Notes: generated by a model not told the origin, from the sequence alone. A stretch of 20,485 bases of DNA from Theodoxus fluviatilis (GCA_034096865.1 JAWQFJ010020232.1:1-20485), one strand, 5' to 3'. Shown: positions 1-9,182, counted from the stretch's first letter. Numbers and translations are program-made.

Positions 1-452
1 AAAAAAGAGAGAATATTTTCAAAGGATTATAGAAGATAATAAGGATACGTCTTCTGTGTGGAAAGCCATGATATACCTTTACTAATCGAAACAAAGTTAA
101 ATCTGCTGTAGCATCTTTGACAGTTAGTGTTGATGAATGCAATGCTCACTTTCTTTCTGTGACCCAAACATTATTACAGACTGTCAATGTGCAAAGTAAC
201 CTTTCCGGAGAATTGATTTTGAGTGATTTTTGCAAAGGAAGATTGTCTGAGTCTAAAGAATTTGAGATACCACTTCTTGGCATTCATGAAGTTGGCATAT
301 TTCTTGAGAAGATGAATAAGAAATCGGTTGGACATGATGGTATTAACACCTTCATTTTGAACATTTCTATTCCATACATTATTGAGTCTCTCACTCATAT
401 ATATATAACGTGTGTATCATCAATCACACGTTCCCCGATGAATGGAAAATAG
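1..452 (+). pseudogene. LINE-A region upstream of the RT, frame-shifted
   Basis: Two reading frames together give a sequence typical of the segment just before a LINE RT domain. In frame 2, positions 2-82 encode KKREYFQRIIEDNKD then SSVWKAM before a stop. In frame 3, from about 72 to 410, the peptide includes FEIPLLGIHEVGIFLEKM and KSVGHDGI, which matches the usual pattern 'ev...l..l..kKS.G.DGI' in front of the RT. The frame changes once near 70-95. It changes again inside the AT run at about 397-408, where an extra AT dinucleotide would explain the move into the RT frame. The piece is therefore non-coding now. Function is inferred only from position and motif. Confidence 0.8.
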
Positions 453-1375
453 CGAGAGTTATTCCTTTACCAAAAATGAAGACCCCTTTGAATATTGATG
501 ATTTTAGACCCATTTCAATACTTTCTATACTATCAAAGCCACTTGAAAAGCATATTCACAAGCATTTGATGGCATATCTGGATCAACATGATCTACTTTA
601 TTCTCTTCAATCGGGTTTCCGGCCAAAACATTCTTGCCACACAGCATTAACTCGATTGATTGATTCTTGGCTATGTGCCATTAATAGGTCACAGTTGATT
701 GGTTCCATCTTTCTTGATCTAAAGAAAGCGTTTGACATGGTTCATCATGACATTTTAATTGAAAAATTATCACAATATCTAAATGGTTGTAACACGGTGA
801 AATTCTTTCAATCATTCTTAAAAGACAGACAGCAGTATGTCTATTTCAATGGACATGCTTCTTTTTGTGGCCATTTACAAGTGGGTGTGCCACAAGGTTC
901 TGTCTTAGGTCCTCTTTTGTTCTGCCTATTCATCAATGACCTACCATTACATATCTCTGATAAAGAGGTTACATGTGATATGTTTGCTGATGATGTAACA
1001 CTTTCAACCTCAGGTGTTAGGACTGCATGTGTGGCAGTAAAACTTCAAGGGAGCCTGGATGAAATACTTTCCTGGTGCTCTTCGAATAATATGGTCATTA
1101 ATCCTTCCAAAACGAAATATATGGTGATAACTACGAGACAAAAACATCAAATATATCCTTTATATCTTCCTCTTGTTCTTGATTCTTTGAAAATCGAAAC
1201 AATTGTTGAGCACAAAGTTCTTGGTGTAATAATTGATGATCATTTAGGATGGCAATCACACATTGAAGACATATTGTTGACGTTCAAACTTGCAAAATCT
1301 TCTTCCATGCTGATATCTTATCTCATGTTAATTATGCGTCAACAATTTTGGATGGCTGTAGTGACGCTAACTTGA
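410..1375 (+). pseudogene. LINE-A reverse transcriptase domain (322-codon open frame including stop)
   Basis: An RT would copy the element's own RNA into DNA at a nicked target (target-primed reverse transcription). The frame opens with FPDEWKIARVIPLPK and continues with FRPISIL, QSGFRPKHSCHTALTRL, motif A FLDLKKAFD (catalytic Asp codon 716-718), motif B GVPQGSVLGPLLF (from 884) and motif C FADD (983-994). These are followed by WCSSNNMVINPSKTKYM and HKVLGVIIDDHLGW. All catalytic aspartates are present, so the RT core reads as undamaged. The 3' end is broken: after HIEDI and KLAKSSS about 30 residues normally found here are missing. The sequence then resumes out of frame, where another frame reads ILSHVNYASTILDG. 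The first codon shown is only where this frame opens; the real protein starts upstream. Confidence 0.95.
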
Positions 1376-1740
1376 AAAGGCTGAAGTCATTGTATTGAAG
1401 AGCCTCTACGCTTATGATAACAGATAGTTCACTATCTACAAATAACATAATGAAGACTTAATATATTGCCTTTTCATAAGCATTTACAATTCAATAAATG
1501 TGTCTTACTGAAAAGAATTAATGATTGTGATGTGCCTGATTATTTGATAAACTTATTCCAACATTCAAATATTCGTGTACATAACTTTATAATACCACAA
1601 CCTAGGATTGATTTGTTTAAACATAGCCTATCTCATGTGGAACACACTATCCAATTCTCTAAAAATTGCGAAATCTTTAGAGAACTTTAAATTGAAACTA
1701 TATACTTTTCTTATGCAGTCATCCTAGATACTTTCATATC
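1376..1740 (+). pseudogene. LINE-A region C-terminal to the RT, broken
   Basis: Around 1340-1460 one frame reads ANLKRLKSLY, then a stop, then RASTLMITDSS, which is typical of the post-RT stretch of CR1-like elements. Positions 1466-1690 then read PFHKHLQFNKCVLLKRINDCDVPDYLINLF and PQPRIDLFKHSLSHV, matching the common 'LP...R..f...vl..k..n..aP.YL..LF' pattern. The end is out of frame again, with CEIFREL just before a stop. The function of this C-terminal region is not well defined in the family. Several stops and shifts show it is decayed. Confidence 0.82.
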
Positions 1741-1919
1741 ATTCTAAATTCACTTTGTGACTATTTTCAACGTGGTATTTCGTTACCATGAATTGATTGT
1801 AACCTGTGTTATTGTGTACATTTTGTGTGGGATAGAGGGTGAGTGGGTGGGTAGGGGTGGGGGATGGGATTAGATTTGTTTGCTTGTTTTTTTGTTTTAA
1901 CAAGAGCTGGATGCAAGAT

Positions 1920-1983
1920 AGGCAGTTCTGCCTAATCATTTATTTCCCTTGAAAAATAAAGTTTAATCAATCAATCAATCAAT

Positions 1984-1988
<5 letters not shown>
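1920..1988 (+). other. LINE-A 3' end: hairpin, AATAAA and (AATC)n tail
   Basis: A perfect hairpin AGGCAG-TT-CTGCCT lies at 1920-1933. AATAAA follows at 1955-1960, then six AATC units at 1965-1988. A 3' hairpin plus a short tandem tail is a known arrangement in LINEs that use the 3' end to recruit their RT; its role here is inferred. The tail marks the boundary of the insertion. Confidence 0.8.

Positions 1989-2073
<85 letters not shown>
1987..2073 (+). repeat. (TC)n followed by (CA)n microsatellite
   Basis: An uninterrupted TC run of about 32 units (to about 2052) changes cleanly into about 10 CA units. It abuts the (AATC)n tail of LINE-A with no spacer, so it probably grew out of that tail. 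Confidence 0.98.
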
Positions 2074-2076
<3 letters not shown>

Positions 2077-2675
2077 CATGTTCCACCGATATAATCTTCG
2101 GTGTAGGTTCATGGTTCATCTCAACTACAAGTACAGAGTACTCAACCCAAGACTCATAATTGGGCTTTATTTCAATTGTCTGGTGCAACACGTCGCTATT
2201 CCACACACTTATGCACTTACTTTAATTATATATATCCGATGGTCGAGCTTCTTCGCACTGTGCCAAACTATTTATGACCCCTGGTTTTATTGACAGTTCG
2301 GTCCACAAATGGCAGCTAGGCATTATTTCCCTCTGGGGTCATCTGCGGTAAATATTTGAGCATGGAAGGCCATTTAATGCAGATTAATCCAGTCGTCACC
2401 AATGATATTGATATTCATATTTCTTCCGTCATGGAACATTTTTGTATCATGTGATAGAGATTCGTGTAGGGATGTCACGCTCACGTCATACCGATTACGA
2501 GTGATCGTTGGTCAGTACAATAGAGGCATCCCCCTATTCGGTAGCAATTCTCCTCTGGATGGTATTTAGACCTTTGGGCTGCTGAGCATAGTGGGAGACG
2601 GGCTTTATTTTTGTTTGGCACAAGGCGTATAAAATTCCCCTTTCTCTACATCAGTCTTCTCCTTCCCTTCCTATC

Positions 2676-2677
<2 letters not shown>
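2074..2677. other. Unassigned unique sequence
   Basis: I see no recognisable gene or repeat here. Open frames are short, up to 71 codons, and their peptides show no known motif. A TATAAAA-like string occurs near 2628, but nothing downstream supports a promoter. Confidence 0.6.
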
Positions 2678-2773
<96 letters not shown>

Positions 2774-2789
2774 AGAGAGAGAGGAGGGA
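2678..2789 (+). repeat. (GA)n microsatellite
   Basis: About 45 perfect GA units run to 2768, followed by a slightly imperfect GA/GGA stretch. Long Ser-Leu or Arg-Glu frames across it are artefacts of the repeat. Confidence 0.98.
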
Positions 2790-3344
2790 GCTTGGAGGGT
2801 GGAGTAGAGAAAGCTTTAGGAATGCAGGTGGGCGGAGAGAGGAGCCCAAGCAAATGTCACACGGCAGTCTGGCTCTGGCTGAGAGTAACAATAGAAAGCC
2901 TCGTATATCCATATAGTGCAAACATAGACAACTCCAAGATGTGGCCGGTATTCGAGCACGCAAACTACACACGCGCACACATTCAGATCGTACTGGAGGC
3001 GTGGCAAGTGTGCCAGATGGTGCAGGCAGTCCAAATGAGAGCGAGAGCGTGACATACAGAAGTGTGCGATGGGCTGCACTGACAGAGACGGACTCCTATA
3101 GGTTTTTCAGCTTTGCTCTGGCATCGATCTCTGCTGTGAACATTTTTGTTATGTAAAAGAGTAACAGCAGACAATCTTGTTACAATAACAGAGTATTAAC
3201 ACTCGTTCCTGCCAATAGGACAAATGCATGAAGTCATTTGTGGTGAATATCACCATTTCACCAAAGAGCAGAGTTCTCAATTCGTGTGAACAGCAGACCG
3301 TCTTGCCAGGAATAGTTCCCTCTTGGTTCTCCTTGGCTGATTCG
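2790..3344. other. Unassigned sequence before LINE-B
   Basis: No motif is recognisable. Several overlapping short open frames occur on both strands and none resembles a protein family. The last part, about 3250-3344, may belong to the LINE-B remnant because it is in the same open frame, but its peptide is not diagnostic. Confidence 0.5.
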
Positions 3345-3497
3345 AAACTTTGTTTGGGTCAGGTTCGAAGGTATTTGACTGACGATGCTGCAAAACAGGT
3401 GATTCACTCCTTTATCATTGGCAGACTGGACTACTGCAATGCCTTGCTGCAAGATTTCTGTCCAGTTTCCGGAGAGGCCTGAAAACCTACCTATTTG
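3345..3497 (+). pseudogene. CR1/L2-like LINE remnant (LINE-B), internally deleted
   Basis: The peptide from about 3360 reads QVRRYLTDDAAKQVIHSFIIGRLDYCNALL, a signature of the region just after the RT in CR1/L2-like elements. Normally some 150 residues separate this from the element's C-terminal FKSxLKTYLF motif. Here FRRGLKTYLFG follows almost at once (3467-3499) in a different frame, so most of the C-terminal region has been deleted. The RT core itself is absent. A tetranucleotide-tailed repeat begins directly after the last codon. The copy is clearly dead. Confidence 0.82.
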
Positions 3498-3562
3498 GGA
3501 TGGATGGATGGATGGAGCTTAAAGGCCCATCCGCCTTGTAGGCTATATAAGGCCACAACGTT
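3498..3562. repeat. Dispersed hairpin repeat, group 1, copy 1
   Basis: A (GGAT)n tract leads into a core with GGCC, then GCC-TTGTA-GGC, then TATATAAGGCCAC. Similar cores follow tetranucleotide tracts at 3783 and 18211, so this is a dispersed family and not chance. Orientation is unknown. If the tetranucleotide is a 3' tail, the element lies on the minus strand. It joins directly onto the LINE-B remnant. Confidence 0.7.
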
Positions 3563-3782
3563 AAGAAACACCCATCTTCAACAAGGTATTAAAACTCTTC
3601 ACGACAGGGAGGTTTCATACAGCACCTAACTAGTGGCATGACATCTTTTAAATCGAGTCCCACTACCCACCAGCCAGCAAAGGCTGTGTAGAGCCATCAA
3701 ACACGAAAAAGCATATAGGGCGATAGGGCAAAATTTCACATCTCGATGTTCCTCGTCACCGACAAAGCACTAAAGGATATTT

Positions 3783-3834
3783 AGATGGATGGAGCCCAAG
3801 GGCTCATCAGCCTTGAAGGCCATTCAAGGCCACT
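3783..3834. repeat. Dispersed hairpin repeat, group 1, copy 2
   Basis: After GATGGATGGAG comes a core with GGGCTCATCAGCCTTGAAGG and CAAGGCCAC, aligning to the copies at 3498 and 18211. The preceding bases (CAAAGCACTAAAGG, about 3766-3779) resemble CAAAGCACGAGTGAAAAGG at about 18297. The shared segment therefore extends to the other side of the tetranucleotide tract. Confidence 0.65.
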
Positions 3835-4542
3835 TATTTGGGAGCTGAACAAATCGTGTACTCATTCCTGTGTGAACCGCTGAGGCGATTGGGAACGATT
3901 GCCTCGAGTCTACTCGCCACGGCAGGGAGAGTTGGTGGGAGCGAGATGAGGGGATGAAGCTGTCCACACGAGAAGAAAAAAAAAATGCCAGACACAAGAC
4001 CCGTGTTGGTCTGGCTGCACTCTGTGTCCTCGTGAAGCGTACCCTTAAATTTGTGTCATTCATACGAGTTCCATGGAGCATGGTGGATCTTACAGACCTC
4101 TGCATGCCTTTGCAGAATGAAAATTACGTGCGCACACTCACACACACGATCTGCACTCTGAAAAAAAAGTAGTCGAAAGGTCTTCATGAAAAGGGCAGAG
4201 AAAGAGGAAGTGATGTACTCAAAAGAAAGACCCCGAGGAACGAAGAAACAGCAGGCACAGATGGAAGGGCAGGAGTACCGAAGAAGATGTGAGAGGACAA
4301 CGTGGGCTGCGAACTATTTTTGAATAGCACACGGCCTCCTACTCTCATCCCCAGCCCGTAACCCAGCCGTTCTCTTTTCCAGTTCGCGCAAGCTGCCTGT
4401 TGTAGCTGCGGGCAGTTCATTTCGGCACTTCCTATTCCTGTCCTGATCTTCACTCTCGATTATTTTTCCTCTCTCCATCAGTGCTGCCGACTCCAATACC
4501 TTGCATTCCCTGTCTGACTCACTGTCGAACTCATACCGTTCG
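3835..4542. other. Unassigned unique sequence
   Basis: Open frames up to 93 codons are present on both strands, but none shows a known motif. Short A-runs and a small CA tract near 4136-4147 are the only repeats. Confidence 0.55.
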
Positions 4543-4642
4543 TCAACTTGACTGCCTGCCTCCTTGAGTGTCTGCTTGCCTGCTTGTTTCGTTGGGAACC
4601 TGCGTGCCTGCCTGTTTGCCCGCTCATGTACCTGCCAGCCTG
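4543..4642. repeat. Degenerate CTGC/TTGC tetranucleotide tract
   Basis: Many CTGCCTGC- and TTGCCTGC-type words are separated by unrelated bases. The pattern looks like an old tetranucleotide array that has decayed by substitution. Confidence 0.55.
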
Positions 4643-5248
4643 GAATACGTCTCTATTCGCAGATTTATTTTCCCTTTTTAAAGGACTGAGAGATTAACTC
4701 TTCAAAAGAGCCATCCGGCCAGGAGCAGAAGCAGCCCTCCACATGTGCTTACAACGTAGCGTAACAATGTCCGTCAGTTGCTGCTTGAACTCGGCCTCCG
4801 TACACTGCCATCTTTTCCTTCCAGCTCAGCGTGCCTCTGTACCCAAGAACATCCCTGACCTCTGTGTCCCTCAGGAGTGGGTAGTTAATGAGACACATCG
4901 ACAAAACTTTCCTTTCCTCCTCCTCCATCACCCCCCCCCCCCCCCCGCTTTACCCTCTCAACAACCGCTCTCCACCTCCATATTGCAGAAGCTGTTATTT
5001 TTGGAAAGTGGTGGTTTTTTTAGGGGCAGAGTTCAGGAATGGGTCAGGGCAACATGGTTCAAAAGGAGCAAGTCAGTGAAGTGCAAGTAAATAGCGCCAG
5101 TTTATCGGGATGATAAGTGACGGACAGGAGCAGGGCAGACAGGGATCATACAGCAGTAGAGGCCTCCACACCAACCTTGGATACACGGCTGCAGCGTCTG
5201 CCTTTCCTTCCTTTGAACCTTCCCCACTTTCAGACTACTCATTCCTCC

Positions 5249-5253
<5 letters not shown>
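4643..5253. other. Unassigned sequence with a C16 run
   Basis: An open frame at 4743-5090 (115 codons) and a shadow frame on the other strand show no recognised domain. A run of 16 C lies at 4931-4946. I cannot assign a gene. Confidence 0.5.

Positions 5254-5325
<72 letters not shown>
5254..5325 (+). repeat. (TC)n microsatellite
   Basis: About 36 uninterrupted TC units. The peptides of alternating Ser and Leu that run through it are by-products of the repeat. Confidence 0.98.
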
Positions 5326-5329
<4 letters not shown>

Positions 5330-5654
5330 AATGTCTCCATCCATTCACGAACTCCTCCTCTACCTCTTCCTTCTTTCATACTCCATCATTCTCCATCCTC
5401 TTATACAATCGCTCTGTACCTACACTCAAACTCCTTCTCCGACCTCACTTCGACCAACGTCTTCCCCATCCTCACTTCTCTCCTCCTCCACTTCTTCCTC
5501 CACTCTACTCTCCCTCGACGCTGTCAACGCACCAATCAGACAAGGAAGAACCATACCAAAGAGGCGTTTCTTCCGTAAACCCTGGAGTCTCCGTCAGCCT
5601 GCTTCGAGGATTGTCACTGAGCAACCATCTTTGTCACAAGGGACACAAACAAAG
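5326..5654. other. Pyrimidine-rich unassigned sequence
   Basis: The first 200 bases are strongly C/T-rich with many TCC and CTC words, perhaps a decayed flank of the (TC)n array. No gene is recognised. Confidence 0.5.
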
Positions 5655-5763
5655 GCACACACGCGTGCACGCACGCATACCCAGATAGACAGACAGACAG
5701 ACGGACGAACGGACGGACGGACGAACGAACAGACACATAGACACACAGGCAGACAGACAGACA

Positions 5764-5797
<34 letters not shown>

Positions 5798-5810
5798 TAG
5801 GCAGGCAGGC

Positions 5811-5907
<97 letters not shown>

Positions 5908-6172
5908 TACGGACGGACGGACGGACGGACGCTCGGACAGACAGACAGACAGACAGAGACACACACACACACACATACATGTACACACACATGTACACAC
6001 ACACACACACACACGCACACACATACACTCAGACACATACACACATAAATACAGACACACACATACATACATACACACACAGATATACACACACAGATAT
6101 ACACACACAGATATACACACATACACACACATACACACAAACACACACGTGCACACTTACACACACGCACAA
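5655..6172 (+). repeat. Compound tetranucleotide and (AC)n array
   Basis: In order: mixed AGAC/GGAC/GAAC words (about 5686-5758), (AGGC)n (about 5768-5812), (AGAC)n (about 5811-5907, some 24 units), (GGAC)n (about 5911-5932), (AGAC)n again, and then an impure (AC)n with ACAT and ACAGATAT variants to 6172. All six frames are largely open here, giving long Thr-Asp-Arg-Gln or Cys-Leu-Ser-Val peptides that are not genes. Confidence 0.97.
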
Positions 6173-6520
6173 GTTGCTGGACTGAAGACTCAGCAGAGTT
6201 CCAGGTTCGATGGGGACAGCCCACAGCAGGAGAGGGAGAGGGCGGGGTCAAGTACAGGCAAAACGACAAGGAGAGGGCGAGATGGAAAAGTGGAAAGGGG
6301 GGGGGGGGTAGGGGGGGGGGTAGGGGGGGGGGGCGGAAGCACAATAGAGGGAGGAGGCAGACTTGGTTGGAGGGATTCAGGGCATTGCCCAGGATAAGCA
6401 GAGGGCTCTTGCAGTTTCTTATCTTTTAGTTTACAGCCAGAGTTTGAGACAAATGGACACAGTTTCGGCGTACTTCTTTGAGCTGTATCGTCGCATAACA
6501 AGTCCGTGGAGAAACGGAGA
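6173..6520. other. Unassigned sequence around G-tracts
   Basis: Purine-rich sequence without a recognised gene. It contains three long G-runs described separately. Confidence 0.5.
6297..6333 (+). repeat. Three long G-runs separated by TA
   Basis: Runs of 12, 10 and 11 G (6297-6308, 6311-6320, 6323-6333) are separated by TA only. Such a tract could fold into a G-quadruplex; that is inference from base content. Confidence 0.9.
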
Positions 6521-6609
6521 CTAAATGAATAAACGAATGAATAAATAAATAAAATGAATAAATGAATGAATGAATAAATGCATGAATGAATGGACGAATG
6601 AATGACTGA
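6521..6609 (+). repeat. Imperfect (AATG/AATA)n tetranucleotide array
   Basis: Runs of AATGAATA- and GAATGAAT-type words contain scattered substitutions. It sits just before the 63-bp minisatellite. Confidence 0.9.
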
Positions 6610-6624
6610 ATGGAGTATTTCGGC

Positions 6625-7187
6625 GTATCAGTTTTTGTAGGCTGCATACTATGGCAACTAAACAGGAAAACTCACTAAGCAGGTTGTATCAGTTTGTGTA
6701 GGTTGTATACTATGAGGCAACTAAACAGGAAAACTCACTAAGCAGGTTGTATCAGTTGTGTAGGCTGTATACTATGAGGCAACTAAACACGAAGACTCAC
6801 TAAGCAGGTTGTATCAGTTGTGTAGGCTGTATACTATGAGGCAACTAAACACGAAAACTCACTAAGCAGGTTGTATCAGTTTGTGTAGGCTGTATACTAT
6901 GAGGCAACTAAACACGAAAACTCACTAAGCAGGTTGTATCAGTTTGTGTAGGCTGTATACTATGAGGCAACTGAACACGAAAACTCACTAAGCAGGTTGT
7001 ATCAGTTTGTGTAGGCTGTATACTATGAGGCAACTGAACACGAAAACTCACTAAGCAGGTTGTATCAGTTTGTGTAGGCTGTATACCATGAGGCAACTGA
7101 ACACGAAAACTCACTAAGCAGGTTGTATCAGTTTGTGTAGGCTGTATACTATGAGGCAACTAAACACGAAAACTCACTAAGCAGGTT
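6625..7187 (+). repeat. 63-bp minisatellite, nine copies
   Basis: Nine head-to-tail units start at 6625, 6686, 6749, 6811, 6873, 6936, 6999, 7062 and 7125. Each begins GTATCAGTTTGTGTAGGCTG and ends CACTAAGCAGGTT. Lengths are 61-63 bp. Because 63 is a multiple of three, the minus strand gives a 21-residue repeating peptide, which is not evidence of a gene. Copies 1-2 carry AACAGGA, copies 3-5 and 9 TAAACACGA, and copies 6-8 TGAACACGA, so variants are grouped along the array. Confidence 0.97.
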
Positions 7188-7681
7188 GTAGTAGAGCAAG
7201 CCCAGTCGCGATGTCCCTGGTCATTCGCCTCTTGCAAATCGAGCAGGATTACGAGGGGTGTCTATTCTCCCCCCAACCCATAGGGGGCACAAAGAAAATC
7301 CTCGCTCTCCCAGCTCGGTGCGTCCTGCGCGCCACTCCGACATACCGTAAAGGTAGAATCCATTCTGCCCATGTATCGTCTTACGTTAGGTGCGATCCAT
7401 ATTCAGTCCAGGGTTCTCTACATCCAGTCTATTCAAACATGGCCATATGGTGCAGCGTTCCGGCGATGTCAATCTCTTCCTACGTCCGTCCAGCATGTCT
7501 GTTTCACGGCTCACCCGTTACCCCAGCTCATGGAGCAGTCATCAAAATACGGCGCGACGCGTGGTCCGGGTGGAAATGCACAGGAAAACGAATTATCCCC
7601 TCTACGCCTGCCAGTGTAAATAAGCTCCTCGCCCGATATTACGGTGCTAAAGAACAGGACTGCCGCAAAGTCGCCAGGCGT

Positions 7682-8161
7682 CCGCACCCCACTCGTCCGC
7701 ATATCACACGCCTAGACCCCACTCGCTCACGCAACACTCGCCCACACAACACTCGTCCACACAACACTCGTCCACATATGACTCGTCCACATATCACTCG
7801 TCTAGACATCACCCGTTCACACAACACTCGTCCACACACCACTCGTCCGCACCCCACTCGACTGCATATCACACGCCTAGACCCCACTCGTTCACACAAC
7901 ACTCGTCCACACACCACTCGTCCACATATCACTCGTCTAGACATCACTCGTTCACACACCACTCGTCCACACACCACTCGTCCACACACCACTCGTTCGC
8001 ATATCACACGCCTAGACCCCACTCGTTCACACAACGCTCGTCCACACACCACTCGTCCACATATCACTCGTCCACATATCACTCGTCTAGAGATCACTCG
8101 TTCACACACCACTCGTCCACACACCACTCGTCCACACACCACTCGTCCACGCACCATTAAC
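7682..8161 (+). repeat. 15-bp minisatellite with higher-order structure
   Basis: Thirty-two units of the type CACTCGTCCACACAC run in register for 480 bp. Variant units encoding LDPTR and LDITR recur in alternation at intervals of 4-6 units, giving a higher-order period of about 9-11 units (135-165 bp). A decayed continuation follows at about 8189-8320. Confidence 0.95.
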
Positions 8162-8188
8162 TCAAATTCATTCGTCATCATGTCCACA

Positions 8189-8320
8189 ATCCACTCGTCA
8201 AAACCACCATTTGTCCATAAACGACTCGTCCACACAACACTCGTCCACACAACGCTCGTCCACACAACACTCGTCCACTCAACACTCGTCCACACAACAC
8301 TCGCCCAAACACCATATGTC
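8189..8320 (+). repeat. Decayed continuation of the 15-bp minisatellite
   Basis: After a short interruption, ACTCGTCCACACAAC-type units resume at about 8220-8310 with the same 15-bp spacing. Confidence 0.88.
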
Positions 8321-8432
8321 CTCACACCACAAGAGGCGACACGAGGACGGCCTCCTACACGTCTCACTGCAATCTTCCGATGTGCGTCTTACGTCCGTCC
8401 GCTAAACTATTCGTCATAAATGTCCCACAGCA

Positions 8433-8450
8433 CGCTCGTCAAGACGAGCG
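8433..8450. repeat. Perfect short palindrome at the end of the minisatellite
   Basis: CGCTCGTC-AA-GACGAGCG is a perfect inverted repeat with 8-bp arms. It uses the CTCGTC word of the minisatellite. Beyond it the reverse-complement words GACGAGTGG and GACGAGCGG appear (8521 and about 8571). Confidence 0.85.
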
Positions 8451-9182
8451 GTCATATGTAATCTCCTCAAGAAACGACTTGTGCAGAGGTGCGCTCGTCA
8501 AACAGTCCAAAAGATATGATGACGAGTGGGCGAAACAGGAATACGAGCGGTCGGGTGCAGCAGGAAGGTGGACGAGCGGAAGTGAATGAAACAAGCAAAC
8601 AAACGGGCTTGAACCGGGCGAGTACAAGACGTTCTCGCTTGAACCCGGTTTGGCAGGCGAGCTCCTGCCGAAATAGAATGGGAATAATAAAGATGTCGCG
8701 AGCAAGTGGCGCCCAGGAGGATGCGGCCCGCGGCCCCGGTTGCCCCTGCGGCAGTAAAGGCAGACCCCGGGGCGGGGAGCAGAAGGAGGCACTCGCCGAC
8801 TCGGTCTTCAAACAGCGCAGCGTGCAGATAAGGGTGCAGCGCTGCAGATACAACAGCCACGCGGCAGGTCCTATATACGCCAGTCCGGACCCCTACGTCA
8901 CGAGTTGGCACGGGCAAGGGACGCTGGCGAGAAGGCACGCCCAGGGGAAAATGCAGGTGAAGAGAGGAAGGAAATACTCCACCCTTGCTCTACGGGAATG
9001 ACGGATGAGAGGAAGTGTGCACCTCTTCGCCCCGGGAAGACGTGGAGCGGCTAAAGTGGATTCCCCTCGCAGACACAGGGAATAGTAGTAGAGTCGCTTT
9101 TCGTGAAAATGACGGGAATGCTCTCGGAAATGCTTGAGTCAGCTGTCCTAGAGGACGAATGTGCGAGTTTAGTCCTCCTGGT
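8451..9182. other. GC-rich unassigned sequence
   Basis: The stretch from about 8600 to 8960 is noticeably GC-rich. Open frames of 117-170 codons overlap on both strands (for example 8489-9001 plus and 8498-8938 minus), and none has a recognised motif. The coexistence of open frames on both strands suggests base composition and not a gene. Confidence 0.5.

Larger units (their letters stand above)
1..1988 (+). mobile_element. 3' portion of a degenerate non-LTR retrotransposon (LINE-A)
   Basis: This is a LINE running off the left edge of the window. In order it shows a region upstream of the RT, an RT domain with intact core motifs, a C-terminal region with motifs usual for CR1/Jockey-like elements, and a 3' UTR with a short hairpin, an AATAAA signal and an (AATC)n tail. 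No endonuclease domain is visible; it would lie left of position 1 or be lost by 5' truncation. At least four reading-frame breaks and one internal deletion make this copy non-autonomous. The clade (CR1, Rex1, Crack, Daphne or Jockey) cannot be fixed by eye. Base composition is AT-richer than the flanking minisatellites. Confidence 0.93.
7211..8419 (+). other. 402-codon open frame across a minisatellite
   Basis: The frame starts at an ATG at 7211. It has about 156 codons of ordinary-looking sequence, then 32 perfect five-residue units of the form (P/S/L)(H/D)xTR, then a less regular tail with TTLVH repeats. No known domain, signal peptide or splice structure is recognisable. The opposite strand is also open over 7639-8367, as expected for a 15-bp repeat lacking stops in several frames. 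The non-repetitive first part being open is mildly unusual. I treat it as an unproven open frame and do not propose a function. Confidence 0.25.

Noticed and set aside
2620..2640. TATAAAA promoter-like string
   Set aside because: A single AT-rich word with no gene downstream is expected by chance.
4743..5090. 115-codon frame with a Cys-rich start
   Set aside because: No known motif, and a shadow frame is open on the other strand. It could be part of an undefined repeat, but I cannot support a gene.
6195..6225. GGTTCGA word suggestive of a tRNA T-arm
   Set aside because: No matching acceptor stem, D-arm or anticodon arm can be drawn around it.
5594..6344. Long open frames on both strands with Cys-Leu-Ser-Val or Thr-Asp-Arg-Gln repeats
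   Set aside because: They are translations of the AGAC/AGGC/AC arrays. Several frames are open at once and no non-repeat domain exists.
6625..7187. CRISPR-like array
   Set aside because: The whole 63-bp unit repeats with no unique spacers, so it is a minisatellite in eukaryotic DNA.
8467..9001. Overlapping 117-170 codon frames on both strands in GC-rich DNA
   Set aside because: GC-rich sequence lacks stops by composition. Both strands are open and no motif is recognised.
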